From an uncultured Kiritimatiellota bacterium (GTDB taxonomy: Bacteria > Verrucomicrobiota > Kiritimatiellia > RFP12 > UBA1067), in the NCBI GenBank assembly GCA_934635225.1, contig CAKTYZ010000020.1, positions 1 through 61,499 on the forward strand: DNA of 61,499 nucleotides, written 5' to 3'. Positions within the stretch are counted from its first letter, which is position 1, and each line of letters begins with the position of its first letter. Below are positions 45,618 through 53,319 of this stretch, piece after piece. The notes below the pieces were generated by a model. It was not told the DNA's origin and searched no databases. It saw only the letters and a program-made list of their open reading frames with translations. The position numbers and the translations under genes were made by a program.

Positions 45618-45871
45618 TGGGCATCCATTCTCCACCCTCCTCTGTGCCTCTGACCCTCACAACCCTCCGCGTTAAGCGTCACAGACACCTCTTCAATCCG
45701 TGAGAATCCGTGGTTAGTGGTTACAGCCGTGCGGCTGTTCCTTCTCCCGTTCAAATGTCCAGCAGCTTGGCCTTGAGGGCGAGGGCGACATCGTGGAAAG
45801 GAACGCCGTAAAAGAATACGTCATTGCCAGAGCCCGTCACGGCGGGCGCATTTTTGGTATAATTTGCGTCG
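45618..45871. other. Intergenic stretch with a decayed reading frame
   Basis: No intact gene is seen. On the minus strand a short open segment ending at 45751 reads SGNDVFFYGVPFHDVALALKAKLL, which looks protein-like and could be the tail of a lost gene; its family was not identified. A short palindrome (ACAGCCGTGCGGCTGT, 45723-45738) is followed by TTCCTTCT and could be a weak terminator for the operon on the left. Confidence 0.4.
45858..45863 (+). promoter_or_regulatory. Extended -10 promoter of mntA-hepT (leaderless layout)
   Basis: TGGTATAAT is followed by 8 nt and then the mntA ATG at 45872. No Shine-Dalgarno can fit. The GC-rich spacer lacks a recognisable -35. Confidence 0.6.
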
Positions 45872-46165
45872 ATGAATGTGTTAGACCGAGTGCGCGAGCA
45901 AGGCGAGCAAGTGCGTCGATTGGCGAGAAGCCATCGAGGCCGTTCGGTTGCTGTCTTCGGTTCATGCGCGCGCAGGGAGGAAACGCCCGAAAGTGACATT
46001 GACTTCCTAATTGACTTCGCGCCGGGTGCCACGCTCTTTGGACTGGCTGAACTGCAAGCCGAGCTTCAGTCCCTTTTGGGGCGACCTGTCGATATCGTGT
46101 CGGCTCAGGCTCTTAAGGAAGATTCTTTTGGTCGTCGTGTCAGAAAGGAACTGGTGCCTGTATGA
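45872..46165 (+). CDS. mntA: MntA-type minimal nucleotidyltransferase antitoxin
   Basis: The 97-residue protein is a minimal nucleotidyltransferase: VAVFGSCARREETPESDIDFLIDF (about 27-50) has the GSx(R) loop and the D-x-D metal site. In HepT-MntA systems this enzyme adds AMP to the HEPN toxin and so silences it. The stop overlaps the next start (ATGA). The promoter suggests a leaderless message. This is the left border of the mobile/defence island. Confidence 0.9.
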   Translation: MNVLDRVREQGEQVRRLARSHRGRSVAVFGSCARREETPESDIDFLIDFAPGATLFGLAELQAELQSLLGRPVDIVSAQALKEDSFGRRVRKELVPV

Positions 46166-46509
46166 GCGATTATCGAGACGAAAGTTGCCTTGAACACATG
46201 ATTGAGGCTTGCCTAAAGATAGGACGCCTGATTTCTGTGTCACGAGCCGATTTTGACGCGTCTGAAGAAAAGCAGCTCGCGCTGGAGCGACTGTTTGAGA
46301 TTGTCGGCGAAGCTGCTGCAAAAGTTTCGGATGAGTTCAGGTCTTTACATCCGTCTGTTCCGTGGCGTCAGGCGATTGCGATGCGCAATTTTATCATTCA
46401 CGATTATGTGGGCGTAAGTCCAGACATCATGTGGGACACTGCATTGACGGATATCCCGAAGCTGCTGGCGGATCTGCGTGCGACCAAAAACAAGTCTTGC
46501 ATGGAGTAG
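46162..46509 (+). CDS. hepT: HepT-type HEPN toxin (DUF86)
   Basis: The 115-residue helical protein carries the HEPN RNase motif R-x4-H-x-Y in MRNFIIHDYVGV (about 74-85). The Tyr after the His is the residue modified by the partner nucleotidyltransferase in characterised HepT-MntA pairs. The start overlaps the mntA stop. As a toxin it would cleave RNA, for instance tRNA, to stop growth during stress or phage infection. Confidence 0.9.
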   Translation: MSDYRDESCLEHMIEACLKIGRLISVSRADFDASEEKQLALERLFEIVGEAAAKVSDEFRSLHPSVPWRQAIAMRNFIIHDYVGVSPDIMWDTALTDIPKLLADLRATKNKSCME

Positions 46510-46614
46510 CCGATAACTCGGTTGGTGCGTTATTGCGCTGTTTCGCTTTCTTGTAAGAGTGTTTGTGTTCCGTATGAGGTCTCTCATTGCGTAGTTGTTG
46601 TATCTGTTGAATAT

Positions 46615-48477
46615 ATGGGAATCAAACATCCAACTGTTGGAATCAACGATTTGCGGACATTGAATTCGCGGATTGCGGATGAATGGGATTTGTCAAGGAA
46701 TCAAGGCCAGGACATGCTTCAGTATGTTGCAGGGAGTGCACTTATTGTCTGGTGGAAGTGTGCGGTATGTGGGCATGAATGGAAAACATCGATCCGTTCT
46801 CGATATCAACGGGGGTCGGGCTGTCCGATTTGTGCACGTGGAAAAATAGGGAAGAGTCGTGTTAAGACTGAAATCAAGCATAAAGGGTGTTTTTCGGACA
46901 CTAAGTTGCTAAAAGATTGGGATTATGCGAAGAATGCGCCGATGTTGCCGTCGGAATTCACACCGGTCAGTAATTCAAGGGTGAACTGGAAGTGTCATTT
47001 GTGCGGTTTTGAATGGGAAGCCAAGATCAGCAACCGTGTTCATGGGCGTGGTTGCCCTGCTTGTGCGGGGAAGGCTCTTTATGTCGGGCATAACGACTTT
47101 GCGACAACAGAACCTACGATAGCCAAAGAATGGCATCCGACAAAGAATGGTGCGTTAAAACCTTCGGACGTCATGCGGGGAGAAGCCCGTAAGGTTTGGT
47201 GGCAATGTCCGTTAGGGCATGCCTATTTGGCATCGCTCAATAAACGAACGTCTGACCACACGGGATGCCCAATATGTCATTCTGGCCGGCAAACCTCATT
47301 TCGCGAACAGGCATTCTACTATTATATCCAAAAGATTTATCCAGACGCCATCAGTCGATATATGCCGAATTGGCTTAGGCGGATGGAACTGGACATTTAC
47401 ATCCCGGAAAAGAAGCTTGCCATTGAGTATGATGGCGCAGCTTGGCATAAAGAAACAAACTTTGACCGTGAAAAAAGGAAATGTGCACTTTGTCACGAAC
47501 ATGGAATAAAACTTTGGCGGGTAAAGGAGGTCATGCCGGCGGACGGCAGAGGTTTAGCGGACAAGATATTTTCCGTCCCCGATGTTGAGACGAAAGAAGG
47601 GTTCAAACGGTTGGTGTCATGGATTCTTGATGAACTTGATCCGGAAAGCAATATGTGGACGCGAAGAAGACCTTTGCAATTTCACAGTGCCATTGATGTT
47701 GATTTGGAACGAGATCGCTATGAGATTAATCAGTATCGGGCATCCGTAAAGAATTCTCTGGCGGAACGCTGCCCTGAAATCGCCGAGGAATGGCATCCAA
47801 CAAAAAATTACGAGTGGAAACCGTCGGCGTTGTCATGGAAAAGCGAACGGAAGGTTTGGTGGTTGTGCGCATGTTGTGGGCGAGACTATGAAATGACCAT
47901 TGCTCATCGTGTGGGTGGGAATGGTTGTCCTTCATGCGCAAGGAGGAAATCTGCCAAAACATATCGCCGGAACAGGATTGCGAAGGTTGGTTGTCTTTCT
48001 GACGAGAAGTTGTTGGCAGAGTGGGACTATGCGAGAAATGGTAACCTTCGTCCCGAACAGTTTTCTTCTGGGTGTGAAGACAAGGTGTGGTGGAAATGCC
48101 GGACATGTGGACATGAGTGGCTGGCAAAGATTGCGAATCGAACGCATGGACGAGGTTGCCCGTGTTGTGCTAATCGCGTTGTGGTCAAGGGGAAGAACGA
48201 TCTCCTGACTTTGTTCCCAGACCTCTGTAAGGAATGGGATTGGACGAAAAACGGGAGTCTGCGTCCAGACCAGATCACACCCGGAAAGAATGGAAAGGTT
48301 TGGTGGATTTGTCCAAAGTGCGGTCATTCCTATTCTGCACCACCTGCGCGCCGGACAAGGAGTAGTTCCGGATGTCGGAAATGCGCCGATAAGGAGATTT
48401 GGAGCATTCGTCGGCAGAATAGCACAAAGAGGCAAAGAGAGAATGGATTCCCTATGCAACTTGAGTTGAATATTTGA
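46615..48477 (+). CDS. Six treble-clef zinc modules flanking a PD-(D/E)XK/Vsr-like nuclease
   Basis: The 620-residue protein has three DUF4379-like modules at about 19-75, 95-150 and 165-221 and three at about 385-441, 463-518 and 533-590. Each has E-W-x-x-x-K/R-N, then W-W/N-x-C-x-x-C or CPLGH, H-E-W, and a closing C-x-x-C. Between them (about 224-308) lies a nuclease-like fold with REQAFYYYI, RRMELDIYIP, LAIEYDGAAWH and GIKLWRVKE, fitting D260 and E271 as metal ligands. Zinc modules would bind DNA and position the cut. Base composition is clearly lower in GC than the flanks, indicating transfer. The ATG at 46615 is chosen at the first module; upstream in-frame starts are weak. Confidence 0.8.
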   Translation: MGIKHPTVGINDLRTLNSRIADEWDLSRNQGQDMLQYVAGSALIVWWKCAVCGHEWKTSIRSRYQRGSGCPICARGKIGKSRVKTEIKHKGCFSDTKLLKDWDYAKNAPMLPSEFTPVSNSRVNWKCHLCGFEWEAKISNRVHGRGCPACAGKALYVGHNDFATTEPTIAKEWHPTKNGALKPSDVMRGEARKVWWQCPLGHAYLASLNKRTSDHTGCPICHSGRQTSFREQAFYYYIQKIYPDAISRYMPNWLRRMELDIYIPEKKLAIEYDGAAWHKETNFDREKRKCALCHEHGIKLWRVKEVMPADGRGLADKIFSVPDVETKEGFKRLVSWILDELDPESNMWTRRRPLQFHSAIDVDLERDRYEINQYRASVKNSLAERCPEIAEEWHPTKNYEWKPSALSWKSERKVWWLCACCGRDYEMTIAHRVGGNGCPSCARRKSAKTYRRNRIAKVGCLSDEKLLAEWDYARNGNLRPEQFSSGCEDKVWWKCRTCGHEWLAKIANRTHGRGCPCCANRVVVKGKNDLLTLFPDLCKEWDWTKNGSLRPDQITPGKNGKVWWICPKCGHSYSAPPARRTRSSSGCRKCADKEIWSIRRQNSTKRQRENGFPMQLELNI

Positions 48478-48482
48478 AGCGC

Positions 48483-48620
48483 ATGGCGGAATACGGCTTT
48501 TGGTGGTGCCTCGACTGGAACGCGCCATCGATCAGGTTCTACAAGTCGCTGGGCACGGAGGCGATGACCGACTGGATAGTCTGCCGCTTTGTGGGCGAAG
48601 CTTTGAAGAAGACGGACTGA
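48483..48620 (+). pseudogene. C-terminal fragment of a GNAT acetyltransferase
   Basis: Only the last 45 residues remain: WWCLDWNAPSIRFYKSLGTEAMTDW is the usual end of a GNAT domain (conserved N-x-x-x-x-x-F-Y-x-x-x-G). The rest is missing, cut off by the low-GC nuclease gene that ends five bases upstream. This marks the right junction of the inserted nuclease gene. Confidence 0.75.
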
Positions 48621-48625
48621 TATTT

Positions 48626-48685
48626 CAAATGCCCGAACGGAAACCGTCCAAATACCCGAACGAATTTGGTCCAAATACCCGAACG
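48626..48685 (+). repeat. Three 14-bp direct repeats at 23-bp spacing (candidate operator array)
   Basis: CAAATRCCCGAACG occurs at 48626, 48649 and 48672, each exactly 23 bp apart (about two helical turns), directly upstream of a good promoter. A repressor or activator that binds on one face of the helix would fit. Confidence 0.7.
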
Positions 48686-48686
48686 G

Positions 48687-48715
48687 TTGACGCTATCTGC
48701 GAGATAGTGTATGCT
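48687..48715 (+). promoter_or_regulatory. Sigma-70-type promoter with palindrome in the spacer
   Basis: TTGACG (48687-48692) and TATGCT (48710-48715) are spaced by exactly 17 nt. The spacer begins with a perfect palindrome, CTATCTGCGAGATAG (48693-48707). The ATG of the ATPase remnant is 11 nt after the -10. Confidence 0.65.
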
Positions 48716-48726
48716 GTTTTCCGATT

Positions 48727-48936
48727 ATGAGCGGTTATAGGAATCGCGTGGTAAATGGTGTGCTTCGGTTGAAACTGGCGTCTTCGGCTGCAGTTTTGGT
48801 CGAAGGTGCGAAATAGTGCGGGAAGACGACGACTTGCGAACAGGTCGCCAAGAGTGTCATTTACATGGCTGCGAGGAATGCCGCGTGGGCAGCATTTGAA
48901 AACAAGATGAGCGCCACAATCGAACGCTGTTTTTAA
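48727..48936 (+). pseudogene. N-terminal remnant of a DUF4143-type AAA ATPase, with in-frame stop
   Basis: The reading frame starts SGYRNRVVNGVLRLKL, then VLVEGAK, a TAG stop at 48814-48816, and CGKTTTCEQVAKS. In the family this position is normally Trp in a Walker A of the form GPKWCGKTTT, so TGG to TAG is the likely change. About 40 codons later the frame ends at 48936 and the rest of the gene is absent. The matching C-terminal half of such a protein lies nearby on the opposite strand. Confidence 0.75.
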
Positions 48937-48972
48937 ACACAGAGTGGCCGATGGCCGGGCGATCCGGTCCAG

Positions 48973-49767
48973 TCAGAAAGCGTGCGAGAAGCCATTTATC
49001 AGAAAGTCGATGATGTTCCTGTGGATGATGCCGTTCTTGGATAAGGTCGTCTTGTCCCGCGAAATGACGTATTTGGGATAGTTGTCGTCTATGGCTGAGA
49101 AGTTTCCGAATTCGTGCGCTTCATTGCGTGGCGTGATCTCGTAGGCGACCTGAACGTAGTAGCGTTCGGACGCGCCGCGCGTCGCCACGAAATCGATTTC
49201 CTTTCCACGGGCCGTTCCCGTGCGAACCGAATAGCCCCGTGCAATGAGGTCGTTGTAGACGATTGTATCATAGAGAGCACCGTGCAGGTCGCTCACGAGC
49301 GACTTCTTGTAGTTGACGAAGGATGGGTCACATGTGTAGCTCTTGTTGTTGAAGGAGACGACATCCAGTCCGATGACGTCGTATCGAGGAACGATGTCGA
49401 TGATGCTCGCCTCCTCGATGGCCTTTACATAGTCCAGGACCTTTGGCAGGGAAAGCCTCTCCTCGTCGCCGACAAGCCGCTCGTGGACATGACGGCCGGA
49501 AATGTAGTTTGAAGTCGAGGAAATGACATAGTCGATTACGTGCTTGAGCGAATAGGCGTTCTTCAGGTTCTTTCTGCGCACGATGTCGCGAAGGACAATG
49601 GAATCGAAAATGGACTCGACCATGATCTGCCGCTGCTCGTCGTCCTGTTCCGAGAAAACCAAGGGGAAGCCTCCCCAGTTCATGTACAGGGCGAATTCCT
49701 CGTCCAGTCCCGTAGATAGGTCTTGCTGCTTGCGATAATCGTGGAATTCAGCGAAAGTAAACGGCAT
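48973..49767 (-). pseudogene. C-terminal part of a DUF4143-type ATPase, truncated by the 182-bp repeat
   Basis: The 264-residue frame contains the region after the ATPase core: PFTFAEFHDY, ALYMNWGGFPLV, FDSIVLRDIVRRKNL, and the DUF4143 nuclease-like C terminus with GKEIDFVATRG and YYVQVAYEI. The Walker A and B part is missing. Its present ATG comes from the edge of the 182-bp repeat copy 2 (49760-49941), which replaced the 5' half. The residual frame is open, so a truncated protein could be made, but an ATPase without its P-loop is probably inactive. Confidence 0.75.
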
Positions 49768-50098
49768 GACGCACCATCACTTCAGGAAGATCGTCAGGCC
49801 CGTCGCGCCGGCGGACGCGGCGGCGAAAGCCAACCCGTAAGCGGACGATCACGATCATCGTGCATGGCGGAGGGTCCGCCATGCGGATGGCAGGGGGTCT
49901 TCCATGCGGATGGAAGGGGGCTCTCCATGCGGATGGGCTGTTTGGGACGAAGCCTCGCGTGCGCGCGTCAGCGCTTCGGTTTCGGGTTCCCGTGGTTTGG
50001 CGCATGCGTGCCGAGGCTGCGGCGGGCGCGGCTTCGCATCCGCAGACGACAGCAACAACCACAAGAACCGCAATCAACACCAACATTCGTTTCTTCAT
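49748..50098 (-). CDS. Putative small lipoprotein with chimeric tail running through the repeat
   Basis: A 116-residue frame starts with a lipoprotein signal (VLIAVLVVVAVVCGC) preceded by AAAGGACG. After about 45 residues it enters the 182-bp repeat and reads through it on the opposite strand to the His-rich gene, giving Pro/Arg-rich sequence with repeated HPHG-like and IRM motifs. The natural 3' end has therefore been lost. A 24-bp stretch (50002-50025) is identical to the 3' end of the XylR-type gene at 56196-56219. The signal is convincing; the rest may be meaningless. Confidence 0.4.
   Translation of the reverse strand: MKKRMLVLIAVLVVVAVVCGCEAAPAAASARMRQTTGTRNRSADARTRGFVPNSPSAWRAPFHPHGRPPAIRMADPPPCTMIVIVRLRVGFRRRVRRRDGPDDLPEVMVRHAVYFR
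49760..49941 (+). repeat. 182-bp duplicated segment, copy 2
   Basis: Copy of 32364-32545 with about ten substitutions. It carries the 3' 27 codons of the His-rich gene without its signal peptide, the 9-bp hairpin (49862-49884) and three 23-bp units with CCATGCGGATGG cores. It truncates the DUF4143 gene on its left and the lipoprotein gene on its right. Element core B, which follows copy 1, is absent here. Confidence 0.9.
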
Positions 50099-50112
50099 AA
50101 GCCCGTCGTCCT

Positions 50113-50568
50113 TTAATCTGCGAACCGCTTGCCGCCCAGAGTCTGGCAAATTTTGTCCGGCAGTTCCCTGATCTTCTGCTCAATGGCCTCCAAGTCACAC
50201 GGCTGCACGCCCCGTTCCTTGTCCCGGCAAGACGAATGGTATTCTTTTCCCGCTTCTTTCAGTTCCTCCGGCACCAGTTCGGAGTACCACGCATAGACAA
50301 CCTCGTCAACGTCCAGAAACAGGTAGCCGATGGGATACGCGACGACCTGCGCGACTTCCCTTGACCAGTCCTTGCTTTCACGTTCGGCCAGACGAATCAG
50401 TTCACACAGGGCATCGCACAGTGACCATGACTCCCGAAGGACAAGACGCGCCTCGTCGATGGAGCGTGGAATCCAACGCCCCTCCTTCGGAACATTCAAT
50501 GTTCGCGAAAGTTCCATGTACCGAACCTTTACACGATCTATCGCATTCTCCATTGCCTGTTTATCCAT
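50113..50568 (-). CDS. Protein of unknown function in the Rhs-tip region
   Basis: The 151-residue soluble protein is not recognised. It is mainly helical and acidic, with LVLRESWSLCDALCELIRLAERESKDW and DVDEVVYAWYSELVPEELKEAG. The start at 50568 follows AAAGGG; longer in-frame starts would overlap the upstream gene. Its position in a chain after orphan Rhs tips makes an immunity protein possible, but there is no direct evidence. Confidence 0.6.
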   Translation of the reverse strand: MDKQAMENAIDRVKVRYMELSRTLNVPKEGRWIPRSIDEARLVLRESWSLCDALCELIRLAERESKDWSREVAQVVAYPIGYLFLDVDEVVYAWYSELVPEELKEAGKEYHSSCRDKERGVQPCDLEAIEQKIRELPDKICQTLGGKRFAD

Positions 50569-50617
50569 GCGACCCTTTATTCTGTAATAACCTTTTCCGT
50601 CTCCTTTCGCCAGAATC

Positions 50618-51115
50618 TCAGAGAAAACGCCGCAACCATCCCTGTGTCTTCCTGAAGAAACTGTCGTCCCCCATCTCATGTATTACATCATCTAATTCAC
50701 CAGTCCTGTTTGCCTTTTGCAATTCATAACGCTCATCACGCAGTGCCTGACGATAAATATTTTCCTTGCACTTGACTGATACTGTCGGATTTTGGATAAT
50801 AAAACATTTTGCGGCCATGCATCCTGATGTAGCGCAAAGCCTGATTTCATTTTCACTTAGATCTTTCATGCGACACAATCGAACATAGAAACCTCTATCA
50901 TGGATATTGTTCTCCACCATCCAGACAGCAACCTTCTCATTCCAGCGTGGTGGCCCCATGTTTCTTCCTATGTACAAAACAAGCAAGCACATAACGACCG
51001 TCAACACAGACAGCCCCCAAAAGCTCCCTACGCCTTGGATGTTATCGTTTTTCACAGCAACACGGCTCCCATTTAAAAGTCCTACTTCCTGTTCAACTTC
51101 ATTTTCAATGTACAT
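50618..51115 (-). CDS. Single-pass membrane protein of unknown function
   Basis: The 165-residue protein has one membrane helix (FWGLSVLTVVMCLLVLYIG, about residues 28-46) and a polar C-terminal part with several Cys (LCRMKD, LCATSGCMAAKC). It is not recognised. The start at 51115 has GGGAGA directly upstream and overlaps the 3' end of the previous gene by 11 nt, indicating a coupled pair. Composition is AT-richer than the flanking chromosome. Confidence 0.6.
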   Translation of the reverse strand: MYIENEVEQEVGLLNGSRVAVKNDNIQGVGSFWGLSVLTVVMCLLVLYIGRNMGPPRWNEKVAVWMVENNIHDRGFYVRLCRMKDLSENEIRLCATSGCMAAKCFIIQNPTVSVKCKENIYRQALRDERYELQKANRTGELDDVIHEMGDDSFFRKTQGWLRRFL

Positions 51116-51680
51116 TCTCCCTATGGCCAACCTGATCACGGGAAATCAACGTTTCAAAAGGTTTTCTCGTTTTTCGGTCTGTAAGGTCAGATATTTCAAA
51201 TTCAACCTTTCGTCCATTGAGCATGCCCTGTGCCATAATGTAGAAAACTTTCTCAAAGCCATACCACCAAGAGACCGCATAGACAACCTTACCTCCAACA
51301 ATCTCAATCTTCGTTCCCTTTGGCATGACACCTCTGATATCGCTGAAAGCGTTGTAACCAAAGTGAGCCCCGTCTTTAGGTGGCTCCCAATCTTCAATGG
51401 TCTGTGGGACAGCGTAATAACTTCCCTGAAGTTTGTACTTTTCAGGAACGGCAACTCCGAGCATTTCCATTGCATACGCCCCACTCTTGACGATGAACAC
51501 ATCCTGACGCAGGACATACCATTCGCCTCGTCGATACCCAGAAATCAGATCGACATCCTTGCCGTCAAAGACCATCCGCCAGCCCACCATCGGGATGCAT
51601 CCACGAAGAGATGCTAAAAAGACACCGCCAATGAGGACATAGGCTACAATCTTATTTCTTCTTTTCTTTACAGCATTCAT
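51105..51680 (-). CDS. Putative lipoprotein of unknown function
   Basis: The 191-residue protein has a basic N terminus, a hydrophobic stretch and a lipobox-like LRGC (about residue 27). The mature part is beta-rich with GWRMVFDGKDVDLISGYRRGEWYVLRQDVFIV and repeated aromatic residues. Not recognised. The start at 51680 begins the signal. Paired with the next gene by overlap. In this context it may be an immunity lipoprotein guarding the periplasm against an Rhs toxin. Confidence 0.6.
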   Translation of the reverse strand: MNAVKKRRNKIVAYVLIGGVFLASLRGCIPMVGWRMVFDGKDVDLISGYRRGEWYVLRQDVFIVKSGAYAMEMLGVAVPEKYKLQGSYYAVPQTIEDWEPPKDGAHFGYNAFSDIRGVMPKGTKIEIVGGKVVYAVSWWYGFEKVFYIMAQGMLNGRKVEFEISDLTDRKTRKPFETLISRDQVGHRENVH

Positions 51681-51852
51681 CGTGCACCCTATCAACCGAC
51701 GAACCCCCACTTGCCATGAGTTTGCCGGCAAGGCAAAAGCATGCGTTCAAATCTGCGATGGCTATTCAAGCCCTTTGTTTCCAAGCCATTCGACAGCGGA
51801 ACTCCACCACTGCTACTCCACCAATAGGGCCTGACCTTTTCGAGAGATTTCT

Positions 51853-52695
51853 TCATCGCCCCTCCAACGACAACAGGGTGTGGGCGGCCGACTTGCGCAC
51901 GACGGCGTTTTCCTTCGGATCGTCCGCGAGGCGCTTCATGAGGCTGCGGGACGAGGATATCTTCCGCTCGCAGCAGAGCTGCACCGCCATTACGCGCGCG
52001 GCGGACGAAGCCGAGGCGTCGGCGGCACAGGCGACGAGGCGCGAGTCCAGCCGCCGGGCATCGACATGGGGATCGAACGCCGCGAGGTCGTCCAGCGCGC
52101 GGAACGTCGCCGCCGCGACGATCGTGCGCGTCTCGTCCGCCGCCGCGTCAAGGGCCTTGCGGAACTGCGCCGCCTCCGGCGAGGACGGGTCGTACGCGCC
52201 GCGCCGGTGCAGGGCCTCGGCGTAGAGGCCGATGTGCTGGACGGCGAAGTCGCGCGTGTAGACGTCCTGGCCTCGGTCGCGGAAGAGACCGACCATCACC
52301 TGTCCGTAGTCGGACGGGATCGGCTCCTCGTTCAGCAGGTCGTCCATCAGCTGGCTCTTCTCCGCCGCCAGTCGCACGATGTCAGGCGACGGCGCGGCTG
52401 AGGATGCCTCTTGTCTCGGCGTTGAACGAAGCATTTCCTTTGCCGCCGTCGGCACGGCTTGCGGCGGGCGTGCGGCCTCCGCCGACTGCCGCACAAGTTG
52501 CGCTTGTTCTTCGGCGTTGGCTACAGATTGTGGCATAAGCCGTTTGGATAGAGCACCCGACTTCTCCTCGGAAAGAGAAGTCAATCCGGCAATCTGACCA
52601 TCTACAATCTTTTGCTTGCAACATAGCTTTCGACCTAAACCGACAACCACAAACAACAGCACAAGAATCGCCAACAGCATCATGAAAGTCTTCAT
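51853..52695 (-). CDS. Membrane-anchored HEAT-like helical repeat protein
   Basis: The 280-residue protein has an N-terminal membrane anchor (MMLLAILVLLFVVVGLG), a Gln/Ala-rich linker (about 40-110) and a C-terminal region of paired helices (about 115-280) like HEAT/Armadillo repeats, for example AVQHIGLYAEALH, TFRALDDLAAFD, and VVRKSAAHTLLSLEG. HEAT-like immunity proteins occur in polymorphic toxin loci. Base composition is high GC in this gene, unlike its neighbours, so it may have a different origin. Confidence 0.6.
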   Translation of the reverse strand: MKTFMMLLAILVLLFVVVGLGRKLCCKQKIVDGQIAGLTSLSEEKSGALSKRLMPQSVANAEEQAQLVRQSAEAARPPQAVPTAAKEMLRSTPRQEASSAAPSPDIVRLAAEKSQLMDDLLNEEPIPSDYGQVMVGLFRDRGQDVYTRDFAVQHIGLYAEALHRRGAYDPSSPEAAQFRKALDAAADETRTIVAAATFRALDDLAAFDPHVDARRLDSRLVACAADASASSAARVMAVQLCCERKISSSRSLMKRLADDPKENAVVRKSAAHTLLSLEGR

Positions 52696-52725
52696 TGTCC
52701 TCCTGTAATTAGACTCCCTGCTCGC

Positions 52726-53313
52726 TCAATGAACAATCCAGCCCTCTTGAACGGTTAGTCTTGGAGACGGCAGTTCCAACAGATATTTGCCTTTTGCCGA
52801 AGTACACACCTCAAGCGTCAAGTCAATCTCATCGTCATACCGCCAGTCAAAATTTCCGACGCAGAACTCAAACAGTTTGTGTTCCATTATGCGCACAGGC
52901 TGACCTTTCTCCCATTTGTAAGTAAATCCGATTTCCCGTCCTTTCAGAGACATCCACATCTCATTTGTCGCATCCTCATGCCGAATGGTCAAATGCGCAG
53001 AAAAGGAATCCAGCGCCCGTTGAACCGCCTTCCAATTGAAGTTGGTTCCCTGCAAATATGAAACAACAACCTCATGCGGCACAGCCCGGCACGGCTTGAA
53101 GCGCAACCGATAGACAGTGTTTGTCGAAAGGAACGAAAACTCCGTAGGCTCAAAATCGTAGACGGCACACTTCAATCGTCCACCGAATAGGAGGAACTTC
53201 ACCAGCTCAACCCATTGTGCTATCTCATTCCGCATTGGCACAACCGGAACCTGCCAGATGAGAGCGGCAGCAAAGAAAAGAGTCATGCAACAGATTATCA
53301 AGTACTTCTTCAT
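52726..53313 (-). CDS. Candidate immunity protein following an Rhs tip
   Basis: The 195-residue protein has an N-terminal signal or anchor (LIICCMTLFFAAALIWQ). The rest is beta-rich with no family recognised (VYRLRFKPCRAVPHEVVVSYLQG). It starts within a few bases of the stop of the Rhs-tip/NlpC-like gene, as expected for a toxin-immunity pair in which the immunity protein sits in the periplasm. Start chosen at 53313; a GTG at 53319 is also possible. Confidence 0.55.
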   Translation of the reverse strand: MKKYLIICCMTLFFAAALIWQVPVVPMRNEIAQWVELVKFLLFGGRLKCAVYDFEPTEFSFLSTNTVYRLRFKPCRAVPHEVVVSYLQGTNFNWKAVQRALDSFSAHLTIRHEDATNEMWMSLKGREIGFTYKWEKGQPVRIMEHKLFEFCVGNFDWRYDDEIDLTLEVCTSAKGKYLLELPSPRLTVQEGWIVH

Positions 53314-53319
53314 TCTCAC

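Noticed and set aside
48626..48685. CRISPR array or iterons of an origin
   Set aside because: Only three 14-bp repeats at 23-bp spacing immediately before a promoter; no replication gene nearby.
51853..52695. Plus-strand frames opposite the HEAT-like gene
   Set aside because: The minus frame has a signal anchor and helical repeats; the plus frames are Arg/Ala-rich shadows.
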